64,000 bases of DNA. Source: Leucaena leucocephala. Taxonomy: Eukaryota; Streptophyta; Magnoliopsida; Fabales; Fabaceae. The stretch spans positions 31,455,001-31,519,000 of the forward strand of contig CM073519.1 in the NCBI GenBank assembly GCA_037074615.1, written 5' to 3'. Below the pieces are notes generated by a model. That model did no database searches and was not told the origin of the DNA. It was given only the letters and a program-made list of their open reading frames with translations. Of the stretch, positions 25,701 through 34,636 are shown in pieces; positions within the stretch are counted from its first letter, which is position 1, and every line of letters begins with the position of its first letter. Both the position numbers and the translations under genes were made by a program.

Positions 25701-26761
25701 TCGATCCTTGCATTATTGCTAACGAAAAGCCACTTGCTTTGATATGGCAACCGACGGTATTCCACAAAAGATCCTTGATCTCGACTTACGTGGTCTGTGG
25801 AGCCTGAGTCAATAATCCAAGAAAAAGAAATTGGTTCTGTCAGAAAAATAGTGCTAGAAACAAATGAGACATGTGAATTCACATAATTCACTGTTACCTT
25901 TTCGCTCTCGTCCTGTTTAGAAAAGTCACATGCGAAATCTCCCATTTTCTGGCAGGCAAAGCATTTGACCTTCTTTAGGTCTAGCTTTTTCTTGCCTCCT
26001 TTCTTTCCCTTCTTCTTGAACTGTTGCTTGCCCTTCTTGGGTGGAGGACCGCCTCTCTTCCCATTTTTATGAGATTTCTTGCCCTTTTTGGATTCAGGCT
26101 TTGATTGGGAAGGACCAGTACCTTCGGTCAAATAAGCTTGTCCAGTGGCTTTATAAGCCTCCAAACGTTCATCCTTTAGCTCCAAATGCTTAGCTACATC
26201 ACTGAAAGTAATGATATTTTCATTATGGGTCAGATTAACTTTCATGTGCTCCCAACTGGCAGGGAGCGATCTGATGACAGCCTGCACTTGCTGTTCATCA
26301 GATAGATTATGTCCGGCTTCCTTCAGTTCACGGATCATTGTGGACATCTTTCTTAGATGTTGCCTCATAGGATTATTTGGTTTTAGCTTATAGGTATCGA
26401 ATTTAATCGTCAACCTTCTAAGCTTAGTCATTGACACTCCTCCAAACTAATCCTTTAAGGAAATCCACATTGCCTGTGCCGTTCTGTGTGTCTCAAACTC
26501 ACACATTAAGTCATCAGCCATTGCACTCAATAGAGTGATTCTTGCAATGTTATTCTTCTTTTCCCAGGATTGGTAAGCTTCCTGGTCTCTCCTTTGCTGG
26601 GCCGTATTGCCAGCCTCAGGTTCTACCATGGCCATTGTTAATGGCTCAATAGCATCCTGTTCTTATAGAATATATTGGACCTTTTGGTGCCAAATATCCC
26701 AGTTGTCCCCGTTGAGTTTTTCCCCATTGTTTAATTCAGCAATAATGTTCTTTGATGCCAT
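22730..26761 (-). pseudogene. Copia gag-pol polyprotein, single frame with nonsense mutations
   Basis: One continuous minus-strand frame of 1344 codons runs from the ATG at 26761 to 22730, the usual copia length. Order: Gag with an N-terminal L-N-G-D-N-W motif; a zinc knuckle near 25970 that is damaged (C-F-A-C-Q-K-M-G-D-F, so the His is Asp and the last Cys is lost); protease with I-I-D-S-G-S-T-D-H; integrase with the H-x3-H...C-x2-C domain (W-H-A-R-L-G-H, C-E-S-C) and catalytic Asp residues near 25180; reverse transcriptase with S-L-Y-V-D-D at about 23704-23693; and RNase H with C-D-N-T-A-A and T-K-H-I-D. No net frameshift is seen. Damage is by stop codons: near 26674, 26447, 25033, 24888, at least two near 24800, near 24490, at 24092 (an Arg CGA now TGA) and at 23813 (Gln now TAG). 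It cannot make a full polyprotein. Confidence 0.93.
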
Positions 26762-27216
26762 TGTTCAATATCGGTTATGTGACAAACCTTTCCCACATTA
26801 ATTTATTGAACTATAGAACATTTAATTGAATTTACATATATATATATAGCACATGTAAAGTATACAATGTCATATACTTTTATTAATTTTTGATCAGAAA
26901 ATAATAATATCACTAGACCCATGATCAGGAGGATACATTTGTACCTCCCATCACACAAGCACTAGTAACGCCATCATTCTCTATCAAAATTAATATAAGT
27001 ACTTTTCTTATGAAATATTGCTTTTTAGAATACTCATCATCTAAAAAACCTCCCACTTATAAAAAATATACATGAATCATAACATATAAAGAATTAAAAT
27101 GAAACATGTTTCTCTTGCATATAAGGCATGTAATAATAATAAGTCTTTACAAAGAAAGAGTATAAAAGTATGTCTTTAACAAAGTAAAGCAATGGAAATT
27201 AAAGTAAAAACATACA
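26762..27216 (-). other. Spacer between the extra ORF and gag
   Basis: This is a 455 bp AT-rich spacer inside the copia element. I see no ORF or clear splice signals. Confidence 0.5.
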
Positions 27217-27879
27217 TCATTCGATATGAGTTTTACAATATTCTAACATTGCTTTTCTTAGCTTCTTAAGCTCACGAGGTGGCTTTTTAAGGTTAGATAC
27301 AAATTCTATTCTTGTAAGCTAATTTTTCTTTCTGATGCGTCCTGAATTGGGCTTTCCTCTAACTCTTGTAGCTCTTATAAATTCCATTATGACTTTCAAG
27401 TAGAATTCAGTATGCTTCTTCATGCCTTCAATATATTTACCAATGAAGCCATTAATGCCTTTCATGCTTGTTAACATAGCTGCATCTCTTTCAGCTATGT
27501 TCATGGCCAAAATAGGGGTAAGAGATTGATTCACTTCTTCTCCATCCTCAACTCGAGGTTCACTGTTAAGAGTAGGCACCATCTTGGAGTTTAAATCTGA
27601 AGACACCATTAAAGGCTATAGAGGAAGTGGTTCGATGGGGAATAATGTTTTCGAGCACGGTCTGGAATCATCTCTTTCTTCTGGTTCCTCTTGTGGAACT
27701 TCCTCCATCAACTCTTCTGGATCTTCTTCAGCAAGATTATCAAGATCTTGCTCTGGATCCTCCTCAGGTTCCCCATCGGGATCCTGTTGAAGGTTTTCCT
27801 CTAGGTTATTGAACTCATCCAAAAATGAGATATCATCATTTAAAGTATATCCCAGAGATTCAGTGCTAGATGAAGTCAT
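27217..27879 (-). pseudogene. Extra ORF of copia element, upstream of gag, unknown function
   Basis: One minus-strand frame runs from the ATG at 27879 to a TGA at 27217, about 220 codons, broken by two amber (TAG) codons near 27615 and 27318. The coding-like sequence continues through both. The first ~85 residues are strongly acidic, with repeated E-E-D-P-E and E-E-P-E motifs. The rest is helical-looking and basic, ending in K-K-P-P-R-E-L-K-K-L-R-K. There is no zinc knuckle, protease motif or signal peptide. The first in-frame ATG was chosen, since a stop lies just upstream. It lies on the element's sense strand, roughly 0.9 kb after the 5' LTR and 455 bp before gag. I do not recognise it. 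It could be an element-encoded accessory protein, a captured host exon, or an extended gag of an older element. Most copia elements lack an ORF here. Confidence 0.6.
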
Positions 27880-28757
27880 TTTCACCTAAATAATAATACA
27901 TATTAATTATCATCATTTTCTAGAATTTTTTAAACACAAAAAACGCCATAAAATACACTGAATATTCATAAATACGTCCAGAATTGCCTCCAAATTAGGC
28001 AAATTATATGTCAAAATAAATATCTTGATTTTAGGGATTTTTAGGAACAAACCGCACCTCAATCGGAGGTCCCACGCTCCTTCACGCGCCCCAAGAAGGA
28101 AAAATTCAGAAAAAATAAAAAAACTGAACGAAGCCCACTCTCGGCTCTAGCGCGTGTACTACACGCGCCATTCTGGTGCTGCCACATGTCACTACCACGT
28201 GTCGCCACCAGAATTTCCCCAAATAATAATTTTTTTTAAAATTAAAAAGTTTTTTTTAATTAAAAAAAATTCTGGGCCCAAACTTTTTTTTTGTGACTGG
28301 GCTGCGCATGAACAGTACCCCGTAATGTTTTTTTTTTGTGAAAGAGGCAAAACGGCGTCGTTTTAGGGGATGAACAGTGTCATCCCCTACCTCTAGCCAG
28401 GTCTGCGACGACCCGATTGGAAAACAGGTCGGGTCCGACGACCCGACTCGTTTTTCATCCATAACTTCTCCGTCCGACGTCCGATTTTGACGTTCTTAGT
28501 GTCATTTTCTTTGTTTTTTCGTGCTCTATGAAATGGAATCATTTTCAAGGCTAAAAACTCTGTTTTCTAATGACCCAACTTCAAAAACAAAAATTTTCAA
28601 TTTCGTTTATGTTGAAAATACTTCTCTTTATCGTTTAAATGCATGTTCTATTCACATTAACACTAAACAAACACTTTAAGACATATATATGCAACAGAAC
28701 AGTGCATAACCAGGAAAAAATGAAAATACAGAGAAGCATGTGGAAGCGAATAACCAT
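27880..28757 (-). other. GC-rich, structured leader of copia element
   Basis: This non-coding leader follows the primer site. It contains unusually CpG-rich segments (28040-28160 and 28370-28490), a perfect 9+1+9 inverted repeat GCGCGTGTA-C-TACACGCGC near 28151-28169, and a longer stem pairing TTCTGGTG (28171-28178) with CACCAGAA (28206-28213), with a CACGTG core at 28196-28201 in the loop. CGACCCGA motifs recur near 28408 and 28439. Confidence 0.6.
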
Positions 28758-28769
28758 GCTCTGATGCCA
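28758..28769 (-). other. Primer binding site, initiator tRNA-Met type (copia)
   Basis: The minus strand reads TGGCATCAGAGC, one base from the consensus TGGTATCAGAGC. It lies one base after the end of the 5' LTR. Confidence 0.9.
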
Positions 28770-28770
28770 C

Positions 28771-29119
28771 TGAAGGTTTCAGGCGTACCTGGAATCATTT
28801 GTTTAACACACTAGATACCCACACGTAACCGGAGCACCCTGTATGGACTATGGTTCATTTTCACAACAAATGCACCGGAAGAAAATGCCAAAACAGAGCA
28901 TCAGAAATAGAGAAGTATATGTTCTACCACACACACTTTCTGTCCGTGTATGTACATATATATAGCCTGTGGGAGGGGAGTTAGATAACCGTATCTAACT
29001 CCCTTATTTCAAATTCAAACATTACCCTTCAACTACTCCTCACGGTTGGTTATCAACGGCTCTCTATTTTCCATTGGTCGGGTCTGATCCACCATGGGTG
29101 GATAGCTCGTTTCCTTATA
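28771..29119 (-). mobile_element. 5' LTR of copia element
   Basis: This 349 bp copy pairs with 21268-21615. Its sense start TG has mutated to TA (plus-strand end TTATA at 29119), while the other copy keeps CA. It carries the functional-position promoter. Confidence 0.9.
28955..28965 (-). promoter_or_regulatory. TATA box in copia 5' LTR
   Basis: The minus strand contains CTATATATATG in the middle of the LTR, the same in both LTR copies, as expected for the core promoter that would drive the element. Confidence 0.6.
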
Positions 29120-29124
29120 GGAAT

Positions 29125-29679
29125 ATATAATTTTGCACAAGTTAAAGCACTAATAGAGAGGAATTTATTAAAACTATCAAATCTGAAATTTCACAGCCTA
29201 CAAATTCAAGTCATAAATCTATAACATGAATTTTCAGCACAAATCCTCAATAATAACAACAGAATTTATGGTCAAATCTGAACATGCATTAAGCATAAAT
29301 AAGAATCTCAACCAAGAGTACCCATTACAAGTCTTGGAATCTCATTACATTCGTAAGATTTAAACTTATTGTTAATTACAAAAGAAATCTAGAAGTCCAT
29401 AGCAGAAAAGAAAAGAAAAGTATTACTGAACATGGAAAAGAAAAGAACCGCTACACTGAAAATATTGAAGGAGATTAGAGCTTTGCGACGTTCTCTAGTT
29501 CTCTCTCCCGTTGGTCCTTCTTTCTTTTTCTCAAAATTATCAGCTCCCCCTTTTCTTTTATTTTTTCTACCACTGCATCCCTTAATTTTTTAAAAGAAAA
29601 AACTACTATAAAATACAAAAGGACTCAACTACTTTAATTACCCTAAATCTGTTTATACAATTTCAGCGAGGAGAAATAA
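29125..29679 (-). mobile_element. LTR of element D, middle piece
   Basis: This is the continuation of the Athila-like LTR after the copia target duplication. It is interrupted at 29680 by a solo LTR. It contains 'agttctctctcccgttgg' near 29500 and no ORF. Confidence 0.5.
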
Positions 29680-30747
29680 TGATAAATAAATATTTTATAT
29701 TTAAATGGATATAGATTTTGGATATATCAGAGCAAATCTATAAATATTTTATATCTATTTAATTCATGTTATATATCTTTCTCCATAAATTAAATTATCA
29801 TAATAAAATCCTATCTTATCACAAAATCTATTCATCTATCCTATTTTGAAGGAAAATTAATAAAAGAGATAAAATGGAGACTTGGAATCAGATAATATCT
29901 GAAAGACTCTAGGAATATTAACTGTGGAATCCTATAAATAAGGGCTTTGGAGTTCACTTGAAAGTATCCCATCACTACTCATAGTTCTTCAAGAAGTTTT
30001 AGAGTTTCTTAATCTCTTTAATTCATCATTATTCTTTTGTTATGTTTAGAGATTTTAGAACAATATTGTTTATAGTTTATTTTATTATGAGTTTCTAAAT
30101 TTCCCATTTGGGGTAGGGATGTAGCCCAAATGTGAAGCTAGTTTATATTATTCTGGTTTGGCTCTTTTATGTATCCTTCATGAATATATTTTATTTCTTT
30201 TGATTATATTTATTTCTCTTATTCTTCATGTGAATTTTACAACTGATGACCAGCATTTAATCTAATCCATGGGTGATCTTGATGGATTGGGAGGTAAAGA
30301 GAGAACCTAGATATAGAGAAATAGACATAAATATTTAGGCTAGGGATATTTCTATATAGTTCTAGATATTCAAGGTTTAATTAGTTGTTTGGGTATCATG
30401 GGAACAAATTCAATTCTAATTAAATAAGGACTAATAATTCAGAAAATATTAGGACATTTTAATAATATTTGTCAATATAATAAATTAAAGAGTCAATTCG
30501 AGGATAGAAACTAACAATCCATAAATCTTGAAACCTAACGCTTTGAGTGATAGGGTTTTCCCTTGATTTAGCTTTCGGTTATTATTATTCTCTTGTTACT
30601 CTCATTTATTAATCCATCTCATCTCATTCTCTTTAATTATTAATTGTTGAAATTAGTAAAAGCGCAACCTCCCTATGGGTACACTCCAAATTACTTTGGG
30701 TTTTATACGACATTGAACCTGTACATTTGCAGGATTGATTAAATACA
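29680..30747 (+). mobile_element. Solo LTR of 1068 bp nested in LTR of element D
   Basis: It starts TGATAAATAAAT and ends AAATACA, bracketed by AATAA at 29675-29679 and 30748-30752. It carries a plus-strand TATA box (CCTATAAATAAGGG at 29931). Near its 3' end is 'cctccctatgggtacactcc' followed by 'gtacatttgcagg', the type of block found just before the end of Ogre/Athila LTRs. The duplication is AT-rich, so chance is possible, but with matching TG/CA ends and internal order the call is reasonable. Confidence 0.65.
29931..29944 (+). promoter_or_regulatory. TATA box of the 1068 bp solo LTR
   Basis: CCTATAAATAAGGG lies about 250 bp into the LTR and is followed by a pyrimidine-rich leader. This is the expected arrangement of U3 and R. 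Confidence 0.55.
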
Positions 30748-30752
30748 AATAA

Positions 30753-31050
30753 AAAATCTATAAAATTAAGATAATAAAGTTAAATCCAATTTAGCCAAAT
30801 GATCTCCATAATCGAATCTTCAATGAAGCCCAGAAAATATGCACAAAATAAAATACTATTCAATAGACACGAGCAAAATATATTAAATGGCATTTTAAAC
30901 ATTAATTTGTAAGATTTAACCAATTAATTTCCATAAAGTGTAAAATGATAAATAAAATAAAATATAATCTAATTAAGATCAATTAGCCACAATTCATAAC
31001 TAAAAAGACCAAGTGAAGATGATAAAAATATATAAAAATGTGATTTATCA
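30753..31050 (-). mobile_element. LTR of element D, right piece (U3 start)
   Basis: Read on the minus strand it begins TGATAAATCACATTTT, closely parallel to TGATAAGACACATTTT at the start of the LTR at 59307. That makes 31050 the outer end of the 5' LTR of element D. Confidence 0.6.
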
Positions 31051-31495
31051 ATGACGACGTGCATGACGATGACGACGATGACGTGGATGGAGATGCTAGA
31101 AACTGGAGAAAACAACTAGTCTTTGGTTGTTGTTGAGCTCTGTGTGGTGGGGCAGGGGTTACAACGATGGCAAGGATTGAAAAGTGAAACTAAAAATGTT
31201 CTTGTCAAGGGTTCAGGTTTAAAATTTGAAGCCTTTTTGCGATGGTTTTAGAAGAAACTACCATAAAAAAAAATCTTTTAACAAAATTTACAAGAGAAAC
31301 GCCATGGTAAGTTCAAAAGTTTTCTTCATTTTTTTTACTTGGGGTGAGGGCTTTTTCATTGCAATTATTAAAAGACTTCCATCAAAAGTGAAATTATAGC
31401 AACTTAATTACAAAAATACCATCGCTTGTTGTTCATGCATTTTTTTGTTTAACCGCCGTAAAATAGCATTATAAAAGTTATTTTTTCTAGTAGTG
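31051..31495. mobile_element. Terminal part of a CACTA element
   Basis: It ends TTTTTTCTAGTAGTG (31481-31495), the inverse of the CACTACTAGAAAA terminus of CACTA (En/Spm) transposons. The preceding ~200 bp contain short 'accgccgtaaaatagc'-like subterminal motifs. The other end is not visible, and element D appears to have inserted into it. The repeated 'gacgatgacgacgatgacg' near 31070 is a local GAC/GAT repeat. Confidence 0.55.
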
Positions 31496-31770
31496 CACTT
31501 TAAATTTATTCTAAGATTTTGAACGTTTTCTTTAAAATTACTATTAGGTTCCATCCTGTTGTTGCTATCATATGCACTATTCTTCCTATAATTCAAGGAA
31601 AATTTTGACCCTCCATGTTTTACTTGGAAAGCGACACCCCCTGATTATAAGAAAATGGGGTTTGATGAATGGGTGTGGTATATATCTTATCTCTATTATA
31701 CTTGTAATTTTTTTGAAGTTATTTCCTCATTTTGTTTTAGTTTTTATCTTTTTTCGTTCTCGTTTATGCA

Positions 31771-33660
31771 GAAAAAAATATAAATCCCTGCCACAATATG
31801 AAGATGCTATTAAGAAAAATTGGACTGTAAAGTGTGTAGCAATCTTGAGAAATACAATGCATACTGTCAAGCAGGCCTTGTTTCAAAAACAACTTTGGCC
31901 TTGATGGATTCCAAATAATGGACATCAGAAGGTTATAAGACCAAGTGCAAAATAGCTAAAGCCAATGCAGGAGGCACTTAACACGAAGGGGATAGTATTC
32001 CTAATACTGCGCACAAGAGGAGAATCATAAGAATTTATCTTAAAACAATTATTATTTATTGAATGCATAATATAATATATCTTTAAGAATAACTGTAGGC
32101 TTTGGAGTTGGGAAGAGACCCTATGGTGTTTTAATTATTTAAGAAAACACATTATAATGGGAAAACTGGACTATTTGCGGATCATCGGGTAGTTTGAGCT
32201 CATGTAAGTATATGTTTGTCATATTGGATAACTGGAATTGTGTTTGCAGCCAAAGGCCTGAAAAGTTGTAGTGTGTCTTTACTTCATGTTTTTCATATTG
32301 GATCACTAGAATTGTGCTGACGACCAAAGGCCTGACTAGTTGTAGTCTGTGTCTTTATTTCATGTTTCTCATATTGAATCACTGAAATTGTGCTGACGGT
32401 CAAAGGCCTAAGTAGGTGTTAATAAAAAAAACTTACTCTGGGTATATATCATAAGATATTGTATTTTGGGTTGGATATTTTAGATCAAGATATTCCCATC
32501 AATTTGTACATAAACTTTAAAAGACATATATATAGTTAAAACTCAGTGATATTTTTAATTTGGGGGTCCTTTGTAAATTTGAGTGTGCAGTTTATACCCA
32601 CAGTTAGGTTAAGGTGGGCATTTTTTTCATATGCTTCTCTTTTTGTAAAACTTTTGAGTATATAAAATATGGACACCTACAATTTATATGTTAATTTCCT
32701 GGAACTCAACACTAGAAGTTTTGCTCTGTACTCTTTGTTGCAAATGTGATTATAAAATTTATGTTCCTGTTGTTCCAAATCTAGAAAAATACAAATGTAG
32801 CTTTTCTTTCATTAATAAAATATTGGCATATTGCTTTCAAGCTGTTATGCAACTGTTGGGACACTTCTAATCATTGTCTCAGAAGCTTTTTCTGTTAGAC
32901 TTGTAATCATTTTTTGTTCTAGGTTTAGTTAGACTCTTATGAAGTTAATGTTCCAGAGACCCTTGAAATTAGTGTTAGATATTTTTTAGTTTTGTGCTTG
33001 AGATTTAGCTCACAACTTCTCCTTGGTATTTATGTAACCTTGTTAATTAATCATAAGCCATGGAAACAGTTAGTGCAGGTTTTTTCCCCTGAATCTTGGT
33101 TGTTGTTATGAATTCTCTCGTATATACTTGCTGGTTGGCTATGAAATGGTGCACAAGGCTTCAATAACCTTTTTTTTTATGACAAGATGATGAATTCTTT
33201 AAAAAAAACAGAACATGCACTTATTTTATGTACTCCAATTACTTTTTGTTTATAGGATGATTTCTTGAGGTGAAAAGCAACATCCACAAGTTCTCCCTGT
33301 TCTCCAAGGGTGCAATCTAATCAGGAAGAACTTAACCTATGGTTAGAGATTGTAGGTGGTAAGAACAAGAAGAGCCGCATCTATGGGTTCAAATCTGAGG
33401 CTGAAGATATTGGTTGTGCCTCTCAATGGTCATTTTTTCCCATCAACACAGGGACCCATACTGATGATGTCAATGAATTGCCGTGAAGATTACTAGCTTA
33501 CACAGGCTAGGAGAACCAAGAGATTCGACAACATAATCAATAGATTCTACAATGGCATGAACATCTTCAACAAGCGACAATTATGTCTGCATTGCAAGGA
33601 ATGGGTATTAAACTACCTAAGACCTCTGCGAATAATACAACTATGGAAAATGAGAGTTAA
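31771..33660 (+). pseudogene. CACTA-associated plant transposase (En/Spm accessory type), C-terminal exons
   Basis: There are two coding remnants on the plus strand. The first follows a 'ttatgcag' acceptor at 31770 and, after a frame change, contains T-S-E-G-Y-K-T-K-C (about 31922-31948) and H-K-R-R. The second follows a 'tttatag' acceptor at 33255 and contains E-E-L-N-L-W-L-E-I-V-G-G-K-N-K (about 33325-33369), then I-Y-G-F, and a Gln-rich tail ending M-E-N-E-S at 33660. This order matches the C-terminal half of the plant transposase family associated with En/Spm elements. The second exon is one frame with four in-frame stops after 33256 (one a likely CGA-to-TGA at 33271). The intervening 1.2 kb would be an intron. 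It is non-functional. Confidence 0.6.
32220..32418. repeat. Tandem repeat, ~75 bp period, 2.6 copies
   Basis: Copies start at 32220, 32294 and 32370, each opening 'catattg[g/a]at[a/c]act' and containing 'ccaaaggcctga' or a close variant. They lie in the presumed intron of the CACTA gene. Confidence 0.75.
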
Positions 33661-33859
33661 GATAAATTAGTTGTGACTGTTTTTATTATATTTATGCTTT
33701 AAACTTCTGACATTTCTTTTTATTTATGTCTTTGTTAAACTTCTGACATTTCAAGAATTTAATCATGCTTTTTTTTTTATAAATTAATTTCTCTTATTTG
33801 GTGCTAAAACAATTGAATTGTCAAAACACATAAAAAAGGCAAAAAAAACAAGATTACAA

Positions 33860-34330
33860 AAATTACCGACGGATTTCTGATAGATTTTTGTTGCTAAATT
33901 ATAAAATTATCCACGGAAATTCTGTCACAAATTCCGTGGCTAATTGGCCACAGAATGGTGGCAAGAGACGGATTTTCCTTGGCAAATTTGCCACAGAATT
34001 TGTGATGGAAATTCCGCGACTAATTTGCCACGGAAATGGTGACGAAATTTTCGTGGCTAATTTACCGCCGAACTTCCGTCACGTATTTGCCACCAAAATT
34101 TCTGTCTCAAATCCGTGGTAAATTAGCAATGGATTATCCGTCAGAATTTTTGTCATTAATTTGGTACGGAAGTCAAATATTCTGTTGCTAAGGAATTTGC
34201 CACGGTATTTTTATCGACAGAACTATTCTGTCGATAATTCCATCACTAAGCTGTTTGCGACAGAATTTTGTCGCTAATTTCCGTCGCAAGCTATTTTAGA
34301 GGAAGAATTCCATCGCTATTTTTTGTAGTG
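33860..34330. repeat. CACTA subterminal repeat cluster
   Basis: This is a dense array of short direct and inverted units around CCGTGGCAAATTTGCCACGG, plus 'ccgtcgc' variants, running to the TIR. Such arrays are transposase-binding regions in CACTA elements. Function here is inferred from position. Confidence 0.65.
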
Positions 34331-34477
34331 CTTGTTTTTACATGCTTAGTTCTAACTTTGCACATATTACATTGAGAATTGGTTTGCAACTGAGACTCAC
34401 CCGAATCTCAGCCACTTTATTCCACATACCAACATCGAAGCGAGTTCGTCCAAGTGAAAAGCAAAGTTAATGGAGGA
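34331..34477. other. Unassigned flank between CACTA end and copia F
   Basis: This short stretch is pre-insertion target DNA of the copia element. It would have been contiguous with 41529 onward before insertion. Confidence 0.4.
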
Positions 34478-34636
34478 GTAAGTGTTGGAAATATTGTAAA
34501 TATTGTGTAAGAGTGTGTCAAAGAAATAAGCGTTTTTAATTAATTATGTAAAGGTGTGTAAAGGTGTGTTAAAGAAAGAAATATCTTTCCAACATAACTC
34601 TTAAGTTTTAGGGATATATATCTAAAAGGCATGTCC

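Larger units (their letters stand above)
21268..29119 (-). mobile_element. Complete but decayed Ty1/copia element
   Basis: This 7.85 kb element has two ~348 bp LTRs. On the minus strand it has a tRNA-iMet-type primer site, a structured leader, an extra ORF, a single-frame gag-pol, a 1.1 kb 3' untranslated region and a polypurine tract. Flanking bases AGAAT (21263-21267) and GGAAT (29120-29124) form a 5 bp target duplication with one mismatch. By eye the LTRs differ at roughly 25 positions (about 7%), so insertion is not recent. It lies in the LTR of Athila-like element D. The internal gene order Gag-PR-INT-RT-RNase H defines copia. Confidence 0.92.
31496..34330 (+). mobile_element. 3' part of a decayed autonomous-type CACTA element
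   Basis: The right end is TATTTTTTGTAGTG at 34317-34330, the inverse of CACTACAAAAAATA. The last ~470 bp are packed with inverted and direct subterminal units of 'ccgtggcaaatttgccacgg' type. Inside is a remnant of the CACTA accessory gene (separate entry). The left terminus is not seen. Confidence 0.65.

Noticed and set aside
27584..27812. Plus-strand Ser/Gly-rich ORFs
   Set aside because: They are antisense shadows of the acidic minus-strand ORF at 27217-27879. Asp/Glu codons read as Ser/Leu-rich on the other strand.
28256..28462. 68-codon minus-strand ORF in the copia leader
   Set aside because: It is short, in a structured GC-rich leader, with no recognisable motif. It is treated as leader sequence.
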